Shown: positions 11,914 to 25,637 of the stretch, piece by piece
How the letters are laid out: each line of letters opens with the position of its first letter
How positions within the stretch are numbered: the stretch's first letter is position 1
From: Auanema rhodensis
Lineage: Eukaryota; Nematoda; Chromadorea; Rhabditida; Rhabditidae
Reading direction: 5' to 3'
Length of the DNA: 64,000 nt
Assembly: GCA_964057225.1 (NCBI GenBank)
Contig: OZ059896.1
Coordinates: 6,510,001-6,574,000 of the forward strand
The notes under the pieces: generated by a model
Seen by the model: only the letters and a program-made list of their open reading frames with translations
What the model was told of the DNA's origin: nothing
Databases searched by the model: none
Made by a program: the position numbers and the translations under genes

Positions 11914-14900
11914 TTAAAGACGATTCAAATGAGATCCAGGAGTCGGAAATGGAGGAATCTAAAATAATATTAATAATAATAAATAATTTTATATAATATA
12001 TAATTTACTTTTTCTACAACTTCTAATAACCGTTGACATTTCTGAGCCATATCCTTCTGTGGATGTGATTGTAATTCTGTAGCTCGAGCAATCATTTCTT
12101 CACGACCTTTTGGTCCAAATATACAATAATAAAGAGTTTGGGTTGGATTACTAAATGGATCCTAAAATATATTATTATTATTATTATTATAAATAATAAT
12201 ATTATTATAGATTTTACTTGATTATGTGCAGCAATTGTCTCATATGTGATATTGAGAGCTTGAACAGCAGAGGAAGTACATAATAGCCATGTAACTCCTC
12301 TTAACAAAATCTCATCACGATCAGAATCTAAGATGCGTAATAAGCCTGTGACTGGCTAAATATATAATTATAATTATATTTTGTATATGTTTATATAAAA
12401 CCTTTCCACCAAGCATATAAGGCACTAGATCAGGACAACATGATAGATTAACTAAAAGACGTAAAGCATTGATATTAGCTTCTCCTCGAACCCATAGATG
12501 ACTAAGACATGCATTAATACATGGAACAAATGTTAATATCTAAAAGATAATAAAATAATTTATTTACAAGTTATGAAATAACTTGAAACTTACATCATCA
12601 CTGGATATACGTAGAGACAAGTTAGTTAAAGCTTGTAAGGCGACTACAACTTCCGTATCATCTGTTGATGATAATCTAGCTATAGCAATGGTTATAGCTT
12701 TTTTTACAATCATCTATAAGAATAATTAAATAAATAAATAATAAAATAAATATGCTAACCAAATTATCAGAACATACAGCCATATTAGCAACACATTGCA
12801 ATAGCATTAAACGGCATTGTGGTGGCCAAGAAGCTTGTTTTTGGCATAGCATATCAACTATTCTTTCTGTTATTTTAAGTTCTCTCATTAAAACCTAAAA
12901 TATTTAATATAATTAATTATAAATTTAAATAAATTATTAAATACTTGATTAGATGGATAAGCAGTAGCATTAGATATAACAGTTAATAATGGTAATAATA
13001 AATCAGCAGATGGATCAATACCATATAAAGCTGATAATAACTGAAAATATAATTTATTTATTATATTTATATATATATATATATATATATATAGTATATA
13101 CTATATATTTTAAAAACTTTTTCTTCTAATTTTATTCCAATGGGACTAATTCATCGAAATTCTTCAAATTATCTGACTTTATTCTCTATGGAATAAAGTT
13201 TGAGAAACAGTTAAACTATATATATTTCAATAAAATATTTTTTTTATTATACTATATAGTAAAATTTCTTTTTTTTTTCTTTTAAATTATTTAATAAAAT
13301 TATTATTAACTAGATATACCTGTCGAGCATCATTATGAGTTAATAATTTCTGATGATGATATAATCTATCTATTAGCTGTTTCAACCGATGTGATCCAAA
13401 TAATTCAGCTGCTGGATTAACAGTAATTCTCCATTCTGGTGGAGGCTTTTCATCCGGATCTTTTTGTGGAACAGCCTGTAAAAGAGAAAACATTTTAAAA
13501 TTAATAAAAAAAAATAATAAATAAGAAGAAATATTGAATTTTCTTTTTTTTTCTTTTTTTTTTATTATATTAATTATAATTTTTTGTTTTGTTTTTCATA
13601 TATTCTGTATATTTTCTATATATGTGAATGAATGTACATTTTCATTTATATTTCAAAGGATTCTCTCGAAAGAAGAAAAAAAAGAAGTTTTTCTCAATAA
13701 TTTTTCTTGTTTTCTTCATCGTTTATGTTGTTAGAAATAGGCAAAATGAGATTGATTTGCCAACTTTAATAGATTTTTTCCTTCTAATTTGCCAAATTGT
13801 CGCAGTCCAGATTTGACATTTTGGAGCAGATGGGACATAAAATGAAATTTTTCTTGCTGATTACGCTAGATGTAACTCGGAATGTGTTTGCTTTTTACGA
13901 AATGTTAGTTTATACGATCGTATAATTAAAAATATAGTATACTATATAATATAAATAAAAAATTTAAAAAGAAAAAATACGTATTACTCTTTCCAAGTTT
14001 TAGAATTCTTCTAGAATTCCTTTTAATTCTAACAACTTTTAATGTTTTTTTCTGAATTTTACAAATATTCAGATTGTTTTTTGTTATATTTTATATTTAT
14101 ATATATATGAGTTTGTCTTTCCTTTTGTTTCTAGAACTCATTTTTTCATATAATGAGCAATTACGTCATGTTATTGTTGGAAGTCCATTAGTCAAATACA
14201 TAAACACAAGATACTACTATACTATATGTATAGTTAAAAGATTTTTATAAGAATTATGTTTTCTTATATTTGAAATGAAAAAAAAAATGAAAGTTTTGAG
14301 ATTTAAACAGATATTAAAGAAAAGAAAGATTTATCTCGGATTTGTTCGAAATGCATATTCATCTTTAGAGTATGAGTCTTAGCTTTCGTTCAAAAGCTCT
14401 TAGCAGCCAATCTGACCAACAATGAAAGCAACAAAAGAAGAAATTGGTTTGAAAGAAAGAGATGATGAAAAGAAATAGTTAAGGGATAAAGAGAAAGATA
14501 TATATATAGAGAGAGAGAGAGGAAAAGACAGAGAGAGTAGAAAAGAATTGAAAGGAATACAGTCAAAAAATATTAAAGAACACATGAAAAGGAAGAAGAA
14601 TGAACAAAAATTGTTTTTGAATATTTTATAAAGAAAAAGATATATTATAATATATATAATATATAGTATATACATATGTATAGTATATGCCTTGTTAGAA
14701 TATAAAAAAACTTCATTTATAACTAACAACATGATAAATATGCTGTCAAGTGCTTTAAAACTATATGAATGGAAAGCTGAAAGAATAAAAAATTGTTCGA
14801 AAGAAAGTTTTTGAAAAGAAAGAAAATTATGTTGAATATTCTACTGAAAGAAGTTTTTTTTTTCTATTTAAATGACTATATTAAAAGAAATATAAAAGTT

Positions 14901-16282
14901 TTTTTATATATATATATATTATTATATAATTAAAAATTAAAAGAAAAGGTAAAATTTTAATAAAATATTTATTTAATTTAAGAAGAATTTATATTTCTTT
15001 TGAATTGATATAGTTAGTCAATGTTATAAGCTTCTGACTTATTTGAACATGAAGGATACAAATCGAAGGACAACAACGAACACGAACCTAATTTAATTTT
15101 TGATTGAATTGGATTAAGTAGGAATGAGGATGAGGACGAAATGTTTTTTTTTTAATATTTTAAGTTATAGTTAATGAAAAATAATATAAAAATTATTTTA
15201 TTTGTTATATATCTTAAATTATTTTAAAATAATATTTTAAATAACAAAAAAGTTTATTTTAAATGTTATTTATTGTTTATTTTTTATTAAAATAAACAAA
15301 AAATAAAACAATATATGTTTATATATTTATTTTATAAATAAAAATTAATATTTACTAATACATAAGATAATATCCTCTTATAGTATTTATATATTAAAAT
15401 ATTTTATAAATAATTAAAATAAAAGTTCCAAATAATGCCAAAATTTTCAAAAAATTACTTCAGATCTCATATTACATGATTAAACCTTTTTACTTTTTTT
15501 TTAAAGTAAAAATGCTTCAGGAACATGAGTTAAGTTGGAATCAAAAATCATTTTTTATTCTTCTTCTTTTGAATATAAATTGTTAAACTTATTCATATTT
15601 ATCTATATTGAATATATAATATATAATATATTATAATTAATAATTTTGAAAAAAAAAAGTGAAATGATGAATAATTTCTTTTATAAAAATATTTTACTTA
15701 TTTGTACTTTTATAAAAGAAAATTAAACAAGTAGAGAAAACAAAAATATGTTAAGAGCTGTAAATGAAATTGAATTTAGAGTAAATCTAATACATTTCAC
15801 TTAAAGTTTCTTATTTAGTTGGCAAAAAAAAGTTTTTTTTTTTTTTGAAAATGACCTTAATGTTATAACATTTTCTTCAGTTCTTTTTCTCTTGTTAAGC
15901 TTTCCCTCTTCTTGTTTCAGTAAATATTGTTGAAAGAAGAAAGAATCTTCAAATCGTTTGAAGTTGAAACAAAAAAAATGAAAAGCAGGCAAAATCATTG
16001 ACATGAAGTTTAGATACATTCAGATAAATTAAATAAAAGTTAATGATTCATGTTCAATGAAAAAGAAAAAGAAGAAATTAATTATAAAATAAAATTAATA
16101 TAATTAAAGATATATAGTATAGTATAGTATATAGTTAGATTGATTTAACATTTTTGATGGAATTGTAAAGAAAATATTTTGGTATGTGCAACTAACCTGA
16201 AAACGACCAAGTCGAGGTGAAGCAATTTCAACGACAAATCCTGAATGTTGCTGTCCCATATATGACGTGCAACGAAAGTCTT
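11914..16282 (-). CDS. Armadillo-repeat protein, ARMC10/ARMCX-like (5' end uncertain)
   Basis: Helical-repeat protein related to the Arm_2 family (ARMC10, ARMCX), several of which act at mitochondria. Supported exons, upstream to downstream: 16194-16282, a 2.7 kb intron, then 13300-13480 and further exons to the TAA at 11914. The 16.2 kb exon ends LGRFQ in phase 0 and joins AVPQKDPDEK in phase 0. Arm-type helices recur, for example SNATAYPSNQVLMRELKI, LLQCVANMAVCSDN and LRLLVNLSCCPDLVPYM. The C-terminal TQTLYYCIFGPKGREEM resembles the LFxLLFG segment near the end of ARMC10. The last exon encodes IPPFPTPGSHLNRL. Exon 16194-16282 begins in phase 1, so an upstream exon is required. A candidate is the GC-rich ATG exon at about 16786-16860 (MASYAKEVCPRTHSC), whose donor is weak. 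Confidence 0.7.
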
Positions 16283-16785
16283 CTAGAAAAACGAACATAG
16301 AACAGATGAGAAGTCGTTGAGTTAAAGATGTGAAAAAATGATTTTTTTGTGAAAAAATAGAAGGGTAAAGAGGAAAAGCATTAAGAGGGAAAAAGAGATA
16401 TGAAGAGTATTTTAAGAGAGAACTGGACGCGGGAAGTGGAATTAGTTATGAAAAGTCAAAAACGAACGACGATGAGAATAGAGCATCGGAAACATATACA
16501 AGGAAATTTAGAAGTTATGTAAAGCTTAAGCCGAATTTCTGAATTGATGCATGTTATTTCAAATATGAAGGGATGAAAGAAAAGGAAAAAAGAGAGTCGA
16601 ACGGAATTGAAGAGATTGAAAAAGGAGGGAGAGAGAAAGAGAGAAAAACGATGTGAGGAAAATAGCCTGAGGGCAGACAAGGAGATGTTGTATTGATCAA
16701 GCCCTCCCATTCCCCTTCTCTCTCTCACTCCCCCACCAACACTAGCTTCCACTGCAACAAGCCTAGGAGCAAGCAGGGACAAACC

Positions 16786-16860
16786 CCATGTTCGCTCCTT
16801 TCTATGGATACTATGACAGCTGTGGGTTCGAGGGCAAACCTCTTTAGCATATGAAGCCAT
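16786..16860 (-). CDS. Candidate first coding exon of the armadillo gene
   Basis: An ATG-initiated, unusually GC-rich stretch reads MASYAKEVCPRTHSCHSIHR and continues to a possible donor TGGG|GTTTGT. That donor would leave phase 1, as the exon at 16194-16282 requires. No other nearby sequence has coding-like composition. The donor is far from consensus and no homologue was recognised, so this may instead be promoter or 5' UTR. Confidence 0.3.
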
Positions 16861-17867
16861 GGACAGATGGAAAGAAGAAGATGAAGAATTGAGAGAGAAA
16901 GAGAAAGATTGGTAAGATAGCTAAAAGGAAATAAAGGGAAGAAAGGGAAATTAAGATATGAGTAAAACTATATGAAGCGTTTGAGATAGAAGAAAGAAAA
17001 GAAAATAGAGAGGTACATGTATATATAATGCAAGAAGGGTAATGAGAACACTATTTACAAATATTCAAAATAGATTGAAAGAGATTAAGATAGAGTGAGA
17101 ATAAAAAGAAAAAGAGAAAAAGAAAGAGATTGAAGGAAAGAGAGAAGAGAGAGAGAGGGAGAGAGAGAAAGAGAGAGAGAGAAAGAAGGGAATCATTAAC
17201 TGAAAAAAAAGAAAGTGAATCATAAGCCAATCGTATTGAGATCATTCAGTCAAAAACAAAAATATTTTTGAAAATTTCCATTTTTCTTATTTTTTATCGA
17301 AAACTTTTGTATTTAACTAATTAATAGATTTTTATAAAAAATAAATGTTTAATATATATTTATATAATTAAATTTTATTTTAATAAAGAAAATAACAAAA
17401 AAAGAAATTTATTTCTAAATAAAATAGAAAAAACATGAAAAACTATTGAATTTGCAAAAGAAAGAAAGATTTTTATTACATATTCAAGTAAATTTGGATA
17501 TTTTTTTTTTGTTTCAAATGATCATTTACATATGTACATATAAATAAAATTTAAATATTATATAAATATAATTGAAAGTTTGATATAGCTTATATAGTAG
17601 TACAGGAAGTAAAAGCTTAAAGATATAAGGCTGGATGACTGGAGCTCCCAGCTGTTGGCGATTAGGAATCGGTGGGTGGGGAGAAGACGAGGGGTGTGTG
17701 TTGGATGTGAAGAGAAGCAGTTCGAGTTGTTGGGGAGGGCGGAGTCAAAATTAGTTATTCAGATTATAGAATGGAATTCTTTATTATATTTATATAATTA
17801 TAAAATAAAATAATAATATAAATAAAATATAAAAAATAATAATAAGTAAATGAATTATATAATTAAA
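16861..17867. other. Purine-rich intergenic sequence
   Basis: Long GA-rich runs occur at about 16890-17220. An isolated less AT-rich block at 17635-17750 (CCCAGCTGTTGGCGATTAGG and onward) has no ORF and may be regulatory. No gene was recognised. Confidence 0.5.
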
Positions 17868-18537
17868 TTAGACCATATGATCTCCATTTTTTGACATCTC
17901 AACACTAGATATTTCTAATAAACTTCTACGTTTACGTCCACATCCACCACGAGTACATCCACAACCACAACCTCCACCCTATAATATTATAATAATATTA
18001 ATTATTATTATTATTATTATTTATATAATAATTAATATAATTAATATAAATATTTATAAACTTACGTTCATACAAGCTTGAGTACATACAGGTCGACAAC
18101 ATTGACAACATGTTGTTTGCTGAACTGGAACTAAAACTGTATTTGTAACACATGTCTGACATCCAGGAGTTCCACAAGTACATGGTGGTGGAGGTGCAGG
18201 ACAGCAAACCTTAAACCATAGTATATATAAAATAATATTCTTATACTATAAAATTCATATAAATTTAAAAAAAAAAGTAATTTTAGAGAAAAAAAAAACA
18301 AAATGTTTAAGTTTTTAACCAAAAAAATCTACTTACTTGACCACATTGACCAACATTTCCACAACTACATACTCCTGCACAACATCCACCATCACCACCA
18401 CATTGTCGTTTAGCTCTTATAACAAATCCAACTTCAGTATTAATATTTTCATTTAATGTTAAATCATTAGATGGAAATATTGAAGCTATATTGCTTTGAA
18501 TAAAACAAAAAATGAAAAATAATTGATATGATTTCAT
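17868..18537 (-). CDS. Secreted cysteine-rich propeptide, unknown function
   Basis: Three exons (18337-18537, 18066-18209, 17868-17978), all joined in phase 0, encode 151 residues. An N-terminal signal peptide (MKSYQLFFIFCFIQSNIAS) is followed by a short acidic pro-region and a furin-type site, RAKR, before the first Cys. About 83 residues then hold 22 cysteines in Gly/Pro-rich clusters (GGCCAGVCSCG, CCQCCRPVC, GCGCGCTRGGCG). The core ends at GRKRR, a multibasic site preceded by Gly, which in secretory peptides can mean cleavage and C-terminal amidation. A TTTCAG acceptor lies 9 bases upstream of the ATG. The Cys pattern matches no family I can name with confidence. A cuticular/structural Cys-rich protein or an antimicrobial-type peptide are both possible. 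Confidence 0.75.
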
Positions 18538-19707
18538 TGATATTTCCTGAAATATTTAAATTTTTATTGAAAATTTTGTGAAAAATAGTTATAATTGAAG
18601 AATGAGAATAGAATGTTGAATGTATTGAACAGTTCAATTGTCTTTATTTTTCTTTCTTTCTTCTTATTTTATACTCAAGACTGGCCCAACCTCCTATTCA
18701 TGTCATCATCTCCGTCTGTCGATCCGGATAGGTGTTGAAGATGCTAGAAAAAGCTCACAGCTCTTAGTGACCGGATCATTTTGATTGAGCGCGAACGAAC
18801 TATTGAATTTCTAGATTTTCAGGTGTTATCTCAAGAGATTAAGCTCTTTCAATGTTTCCTAATTAGTTAAAGTCTCAAGAAATGTAAAATTTAAAATAAT
18901 AATTTCCAATTAAAGACTTTATATAAGAATAATCTAAAATATTGCTTATATTATATATAAGAATTATATATTTTTAATAAATAAATGTATTTATTTATTG
19001 AAATTATATCAAATTTATTAAATTGTATGACTGATTTGTAGAATTATTTCGTTTTTTTCTGAAAATTAGCAAAATGTTGCTGCTGTTCAAAAAAAAGTTA
19101 AAAAAAAGTTCAAATATTCAGAGATCAGGTCCATGGGTTTATTCATTTTTGACCGGTTCTCCCTCCGTCTAATATCATCGTCTTCCGGTCCTCTTAAATG
19201 AACAGCACTTCATATTATTTTTGATTATTTAAATGATTAAAATCAATCAATAAATATAAAATATTTATATAAAAATGTGTTTAATATACATATATAACTA
19301 TATAAAAACATTTTAACATTGCATATTAAAACCCAAAATGAGAGAAAAACCTGGTTTAATGTTAAAGACTAGATTATATAAAATCATTTTTGATGACCTG
19401 AGAATAGATGATGAATATCAAAAAATCTATATTATACATATAGTATATACAATTAAAATATATTTAAAATCCTATGGCTTATGAAAGAAAGACACGCTTT
19501 ATATCAGATATGAAAGGTAAAATTATCTAAAAATGTTTAATTCAATAATAATAAAATTTCTTTTTATAAATTCATTACAAAGCTTTAAGTTTATAACTTA
19601 ATGCTTGTAAATGCTTTATGTATGAGATTGAAAAATATGTTTTTTTCTTTTCTTTTTCATAAATGAAAATAGAAAAAAATAAAAAGAAATTAATTATATG
19701 AATAACA
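18538..19707. other. Intergenic DNA
   Basis: A less AT-rich block at about 18660-18830, next to the secreted-peptide gene, probably contains its promoter. A second such block is at 19110-19200. The rest is AT-rich with no ORF of protein-like composition. Confidence 0.5.
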
Positions 19708-21503
19708 TTATTGATTAATAACACTATTATATGAATAATTTGAAATTAAAAAATCTCTCCAAGCTACATTTCCTCCTAAAATTAGTGATGGAATAAACTT
19801 TGGTAATATAGATGTATTTGATAATAATCGTTTCAAATTGAATTTTTGTCGTAACATTTCAACAGAATCTGTATCAATCTAAATTAATAAATTAATATAT
19901 TTATAAATTAAAATTAAAATTAAAAACTTACTCTATAACAATGACTTATATCTAAATCAACTAAATTATTACATTGAAGTAATATATTTACAATTTCTGT
20001 TGTAATCTTATTACATGAACTTATATTTAAACTTTTTAAGTTTGGTAACATTTCTGAAAAAAAAAATTAATTTTATTTATAATTAAATTATATAAACATA
20101 CTTAATTCTATTAAAGAATTTATAGTTATACGAGAACATTTTGAAATTGAAAGATTTTGAAGTTTATTACAATTTCTTAGAATTGTTATTAATGATTCAT
20201 CATCAATATCTGTTTCATTAGCATGTAATTCTCTAAATATATATATATATAGTTATATAGTTATATAGTTATATAGTTATAGTTAACCTTAAATTTCGAA
20301 GACATGCTATTGCTTGAAAATCAGCAATATTACTTGGTTTTGATACATCCAAATATTCTAAAGTTTCAACTAAACAATCTAATTTAGTTAATTCTTGTGA
20401 CCATTGTAATAAAATATAATTTAATGTTAATGATTGAAGTCTAAAATAATTTATATAATTAATAATAATAATTATAATAATTTACCTTTTATTTTGTAAA
20501 AAAGTCAGATCATCAATTTGTAATAATGCACCAGATATTGAAAGTTTTCGAATTGTTGGAGATATACATTTTAATACAGTTGAACTTAATTCAAGTTTTT
20601 GAAAAAGTAAATCACCCTGTAAATTAAAAATTATTTCTATTCAATCAATCAATCAATAATTCAAATAAAATATTTGTTTTTTTAAAAAATATTATGATAA
20701 CATGAAATATATACATGTATGTATGTATGTATATTGTGTGTTTCATGTAAATAATAAATACAAATTATATTGAAAAACATTGAATAATTTGAAATAAAAA
20801 GAATTATTATCATATATACTATACTATACTATACTGTTTATATAATATATAAATAATATTACTAACCATAAATTGAAATTCTTGTAGATTTTTAGCTTTT
20901 TTCAATAATCGACAAAAACTTCGTTCAATTATTTCACGACAATCTGGTGATCTTGGAAAGCTACAGTCAACAATTGATATTAACTATAATAAGGTTAACT
21001 ATATGAATATATAAATAAATTATTTTTATTGATATTACCTCTAATGTTTCAGATAATTGTTCCAACTTTTCAATTGCTGCAAGGGTTAGAATCATACGAC
21101 GAATCTTGATTCTCTTTAAACGTGGAGCATGTATACTAAGTGATGTCATGAAATCACGTGTAACATGATAAGGGCTTGTTGATAAACATAAATTATAATA
21201 TAATTTATTTTTATTTGGCTTTGTACCAAGAGCTGCTATTTGAATTTCTTCCAAATTTTTACCATAAATTTCTAAAATTTCAAAATTTTTATTTATTCTC
21301 TTAAAATATTGAAATTTACCTATAATTTCAGACATATATGATGGTTCAGAGAGTACAGTTTGAAATTCTGTTTCAAAATTCAATACTGTTCGTCGTGAAA
21401 AGGTTTCAGATGCTAATCGACGCCAATGACGATTAACATTGCGACATCTCATGAGATCATGTGGATTGAGATATTGGAATACATGTCGAATAACATCATC
21501 CAT
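19708..21503 (-). CDS. F-box/leucine-rich repeat protein
   Basis: Probable substrate adaptor of an SCF (Skp1-Cullin-F-box) ubiquitin ligase. The ATG at 21503 sits two bases after a TTTTTTATAG acceptor. The N-terminus MDDVIRHVFQYLNPHDLMRCRNVNRHWRRLA... has the F-box pattern (hydrophobic helix, LxxxDLxRCRxVNRxWRRLA). Seven exons follow: 21039-21503, 20867-20983, 20486-20616, 20288-20440, 20102-20232, 19932-20053 and 19708-19878, with consistent phases, giving up to 429 residues. The later exons repeat an LRR-like unit, for example LPNLKSLNISSCNKIT and CNNLVDLDISHCYRV, of the cysteine-containing FBXL type. An in-frame AT-rich 48-base segment (21272-21319) has GTAAAT...TTTTAG ends and is probably a further intron, leaving 413 residues. 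The target substrate is unknown. Confidence 0.8.
20241..20285. repeat. Intronic (TATATAGT)n minisatellite
   Basis: About five tandem copies of a TATATAGT-type 8-9-mer lie inside an intron of the F-box gene. The intron also ends in this repeat tract, so allele length may vary without touching the coding sequence. Confidence 0.7.
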
Positions 21504-22865
21504 TCCTATAAAAAATATTTAAAATATAAATAATTTAATAAAGAATATAAGAATATAAATAAAATATATAGAAATATAGATAAATAATTTCTACTGGTTG
21601 AACCATATAAGGTTTATTAGGTTGTTGTGGTGACAAAAGCCGGATTAGATTAGGTCGTCAGGCAGACAAGCATCTGACGCCTGAATCCAACATTATTTTA
21701 GCATATGCCTTAAGATGTGCAATTAGAAAAGCACATTGTTAGATAAAAGACAAATACAATAATGATATATAGTATAAGATATATAGTATAGTTGTAATAA
21801 AGTTTATATTAGATTGACTTAGACAAATGAATAAAGATTTTTTTTTTTTGAAATTCAAATATTTGCTCAATCTACTAATTGCAGAGTAAGAATTTTTCAA
21901 TAAATTAATAAAATAAATAATTGATTTTAAAATCAAATAATTTAAATTTTTCATTAAATTTTGTAAAAAAAAAAGAAATTTTTATAAGAATCAAATGTAT
22001 AAACGATATGTTGAATCATATTGATTTGACGTCAATGTTTAGAACACTGAAAATGAAAAAGCAAAACACAAACAGATGTGTTGAAAAGAATTTTAAAACT
22101 TATTTAATTCAAAAGAAAATGATTATTATAGAATATACTTTAGACTATATTTGGATATATAAGATGAAAGAGAACTAAATAGAGAGAGAGAGGAGGAAAA
22201 TAAGAGGAGATAAAGAGGTTATGAGGCTAAGAGAGGGGGAGTGAGAGAGAACTAAGCTTAGAAGCAATATAATTAGCATATCAAGATGTTTCCGGTCGGC
22301 TGTAATGGCTTTAAAAGCTTCAATCAAACTAAATACTACTAGAATTTCATCTAATTAGTCTATGAAAGCTGTTATAACATGAAATATGAATCACACAACG
22401 TCAACTACTTTACTACAACAATGAAGTAAAATGTTTTTTTGGAACAAAACAGAAAAATAGGAGTCAACAGCATTATGACTTGTTTCGGAATCATATCTAC
22501 TATGTATTTCCTGATGGCATTATGAATCCGGAAAAGACAAATGAGAAATGAAAAGAAGAAGCAGCAGATGATTGTCCTCCTCTTCATAATGTCTTTACTC
22601 TTTCTACGATGATTTTCTTGTTTCTGAACTGACGTTCGGTTTCTCTCTCATCTCTCATTCGTTCTTTCATTCTCTCTACCTCGCAGAACGTCTGTCTATC
22701 TCCATGTTTTACCAAATCGTACACTATGTATTTCATCTGTAGAACACGTTTCAACTTCAAAGTAGAGAGGAATAAAGAAGAAGAAGAAAGAAAGAAAGAA
22801 AATGAACGGTTCTAGTATTAACCTTCGCTTTTCATATATAACTCTTAGTACTTTTACTCTTTCTT

Positions 22866-22912
<47 letters not shown>

Positions 22913-25598
22913 AGTTTTGATGTTCTTTCTTTTATCCTTTTTCCAATTTTTTCCTCTTTTCTTTCTATCTTGTTCATCACATACAAAATACGATTGCTTT
23001 TTACTATAACTAAGAGGAATAATATTGTAAAAACAGATGAAAGATGAGAGACATATAGCAATTAAATGACTGAGGAAATTGCTTATGCTCAATTTCAAGA
23101 AGTAAAAAACTGTCTTGAGAATGAAAAACAAGTAATGTTATTTCAAGAATTTTCAATAAAAAAAACAAAATTATCAATTAAATTTTTAATTATTTTAAAA
23201 GATTATTATTATTATATATTATATATATAGTTAAATTATTTTTAAATATAAAAATATTAAGATTAACATGACTCTATGAGAAGTTAGAAGATGTGTGACA
23301 ACTGAAATAATGATAGTTTTTCAGATAAATTTAGCCCTAGGGAATATAATTTTGTACTGAAATAGATGACACATTCCAAAAGTTTTAAGAGACTTTTCCT
23401 TCCTCTTTGTGTATATTATTCTATAATTTTAAATTTTCTTTATGATATTTCAATATAATTATATGTGAATACATATAAAATTATGGTTAATTAGATAATC
23501 ATTTAATAAATATAATAAACTAATTAAGTGAAATCAAGTTTATTTTGAAAGAAAGAATAAATTTATAATAAAAATATTTAAATAGAAAATGAAAAAATGA
23601 AAAATATATATGAAATTAATGAAAAAAAAACAAAAAAAATCTTCATATTTGAAAGAAAAGAATAGAATTTCAAAATTCAATACTTGAAAAGCAACCGTAA
23701 AATCCTTAAATGCATTTAGAATGAATGGCAAAATTTCAATTATTTTACGTCAAATAACGTGAGAAATTTTTTTTTGTTTGCTTTATGTTATGTACAACTT
23801 TTAGAAAAAAATTTTAAAAGAGAGAGAGGAAGAGGAGGAGAAGGAGGAGGAGCAGAATGAGGAAAATTGATGGAGATGATTGGTTGATACTGAACAACAA
23901 ACAAGAAAATAAAAAGAAATGCTATGAAAGTTGAAGAAAACTATAAAAACAGCAAAGAAGTCTAACTTTATGAAACAAACTTGGTAGGAACTTAAGGATT
24001 TTAGTTGAATAAGCTGGTTCCGAACACATTGTATGCAGATTACAGCGAATGCATCAGAGAGGAGAGAGAACTGATGGAACAACTGCCCTTAAGGCATAAG
24101 AACAGCTTTCATCTTAGATGAAGTTAAAGAGAAAATAATTTTAAAAACTACCGGATGAGATAGATGTAGATGATTAGACTTTTGAAAGATAAATGAAAAG
24201 AAGAAATAGTTATTAAGAAGAATATTCATACATATGTATGTATATGAAGTTGATAGGTTATAAGAGAAATATATATATGAAGAGTGAGAGATAGAGAGAG
24301 AAAGAGAGAGAGTGCAAGAGCAATAAAAAGAAAAATTGAAATATATATGTAGAGAGAGAGTGAGAGAGAGAGAGAGATAAATAAGAGAAATTGAGAGAAA
24401 AAGAGTAAAAGAGTTTCAAATGAATTGATATATGAGAAGATGTGAAGAAGTAAATAAAGTATAATGTGATGTAATAAAAATAAAAATACTTTTATATATG
24501 AATATTTAGAAAAAAAAGAATATTATAAAGAATATTGATATATCAATGATATAAACATATTGCTGTAGACGATCGTGGTTGAAATGTTCATATTGCCTAA
24601 GGCAATTCATGTCTCCATTTGCTTGACTAACATCCGTCTGTGAATTATTCATGTGACTCTCGGCAGCTGCTGTTTCCCATTCTCTTTTTTTTTTGCAACG
24701 TTCGACGTCGCCAGAAGCTTAATCTTCACTATTCTCTTCGTATTGTCTTCGTTCTCTTTCACGCTACCTACAATCATTGACATCTTCGTGTTGTATTTTC
24801 TCTAACTACTCAACGCTCTCATGTTTTGCCCTGTCGTCAAGATCATCATCAACATCAGAAACGTTTGGAATATTCTATTTACATCTGATTCTGATTCACA
24901 ATGCTTCTTTAGAAGATAGAGAACACACGCTGTCATTGCTTTCCGTGAAACTCTGACGATTCTTGTCTTCAGGATGCATTAGACACTTTGCTCACTCTAT
25001 TGGAGCTAAAAATCGGAAGCTCAAATCAAACAGATGATGTTGTCTTCTGATCGCGAACCTGTCTTTCAGTCAGTAAGCAATGTCTTCATTTCTTGTTGCC
25101 TCACGTTAAGTGTGAAGCGATTTGATTAAGAAGCTTCAGGGTATTTCAGATGTATATAATACATGAATTATCCATAAATTCTATCAAATTATTAATTTAT
25201 ATCATATAGTTATAAATGAGAAAAACAGTAAAAACAATCAAATAGAAGAACTAGATTTAGCCAGATTCTCTCTGTTATTTTCTTTTTCTTTCTCTCAATC
25301 TCTCACGTATACACACAAACTTTAGAAAACTTAACAAAACTTGAAAATATTAAAAATTGAATGAAGAACGAAATCAAAAAAATTTTTATTTAAACAATTC
25401 TTTTTTAAAATAAAAAAATGAATATTATCTCTTTATAATTTCTTAGATGAAAGCCAGAAGTCATTTGAACAAAAAATGAATGAGGAAGAAGCAAGAGGTG
25501 AAGGAAGAATAAGAAGAAGAAAAAGAGAGAAACACATGAAAAATTGACAGAAAATATGTAAAAAGAAAAGAAATATGTACATATATTTATATAAATAA

Positions 25599-25637
<39 letters not shown>

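Noticed and set aside
14400-14732. 110-codon minus-strand ORF rich in Ser, Leu and Phe
   Set aside because: Lies in the long armadillo intron, is made of GA-tract and AT-rich translation, and has no motifs.
22696-23131. Overlapping ORFs on both strands with Arg-Glu or Leu-Ser runs
   Set aside because: They are translations of the (CT)n/(GA)n microsatellite and flanking T-rich DNA, with no motif or splice support.
24545-25145. Possible protein gene in a less AT-rich island
   Set aside because: Stops in all frames and no splice-consistent chain of exons; at most regulatory or noncoding RNA sequence.
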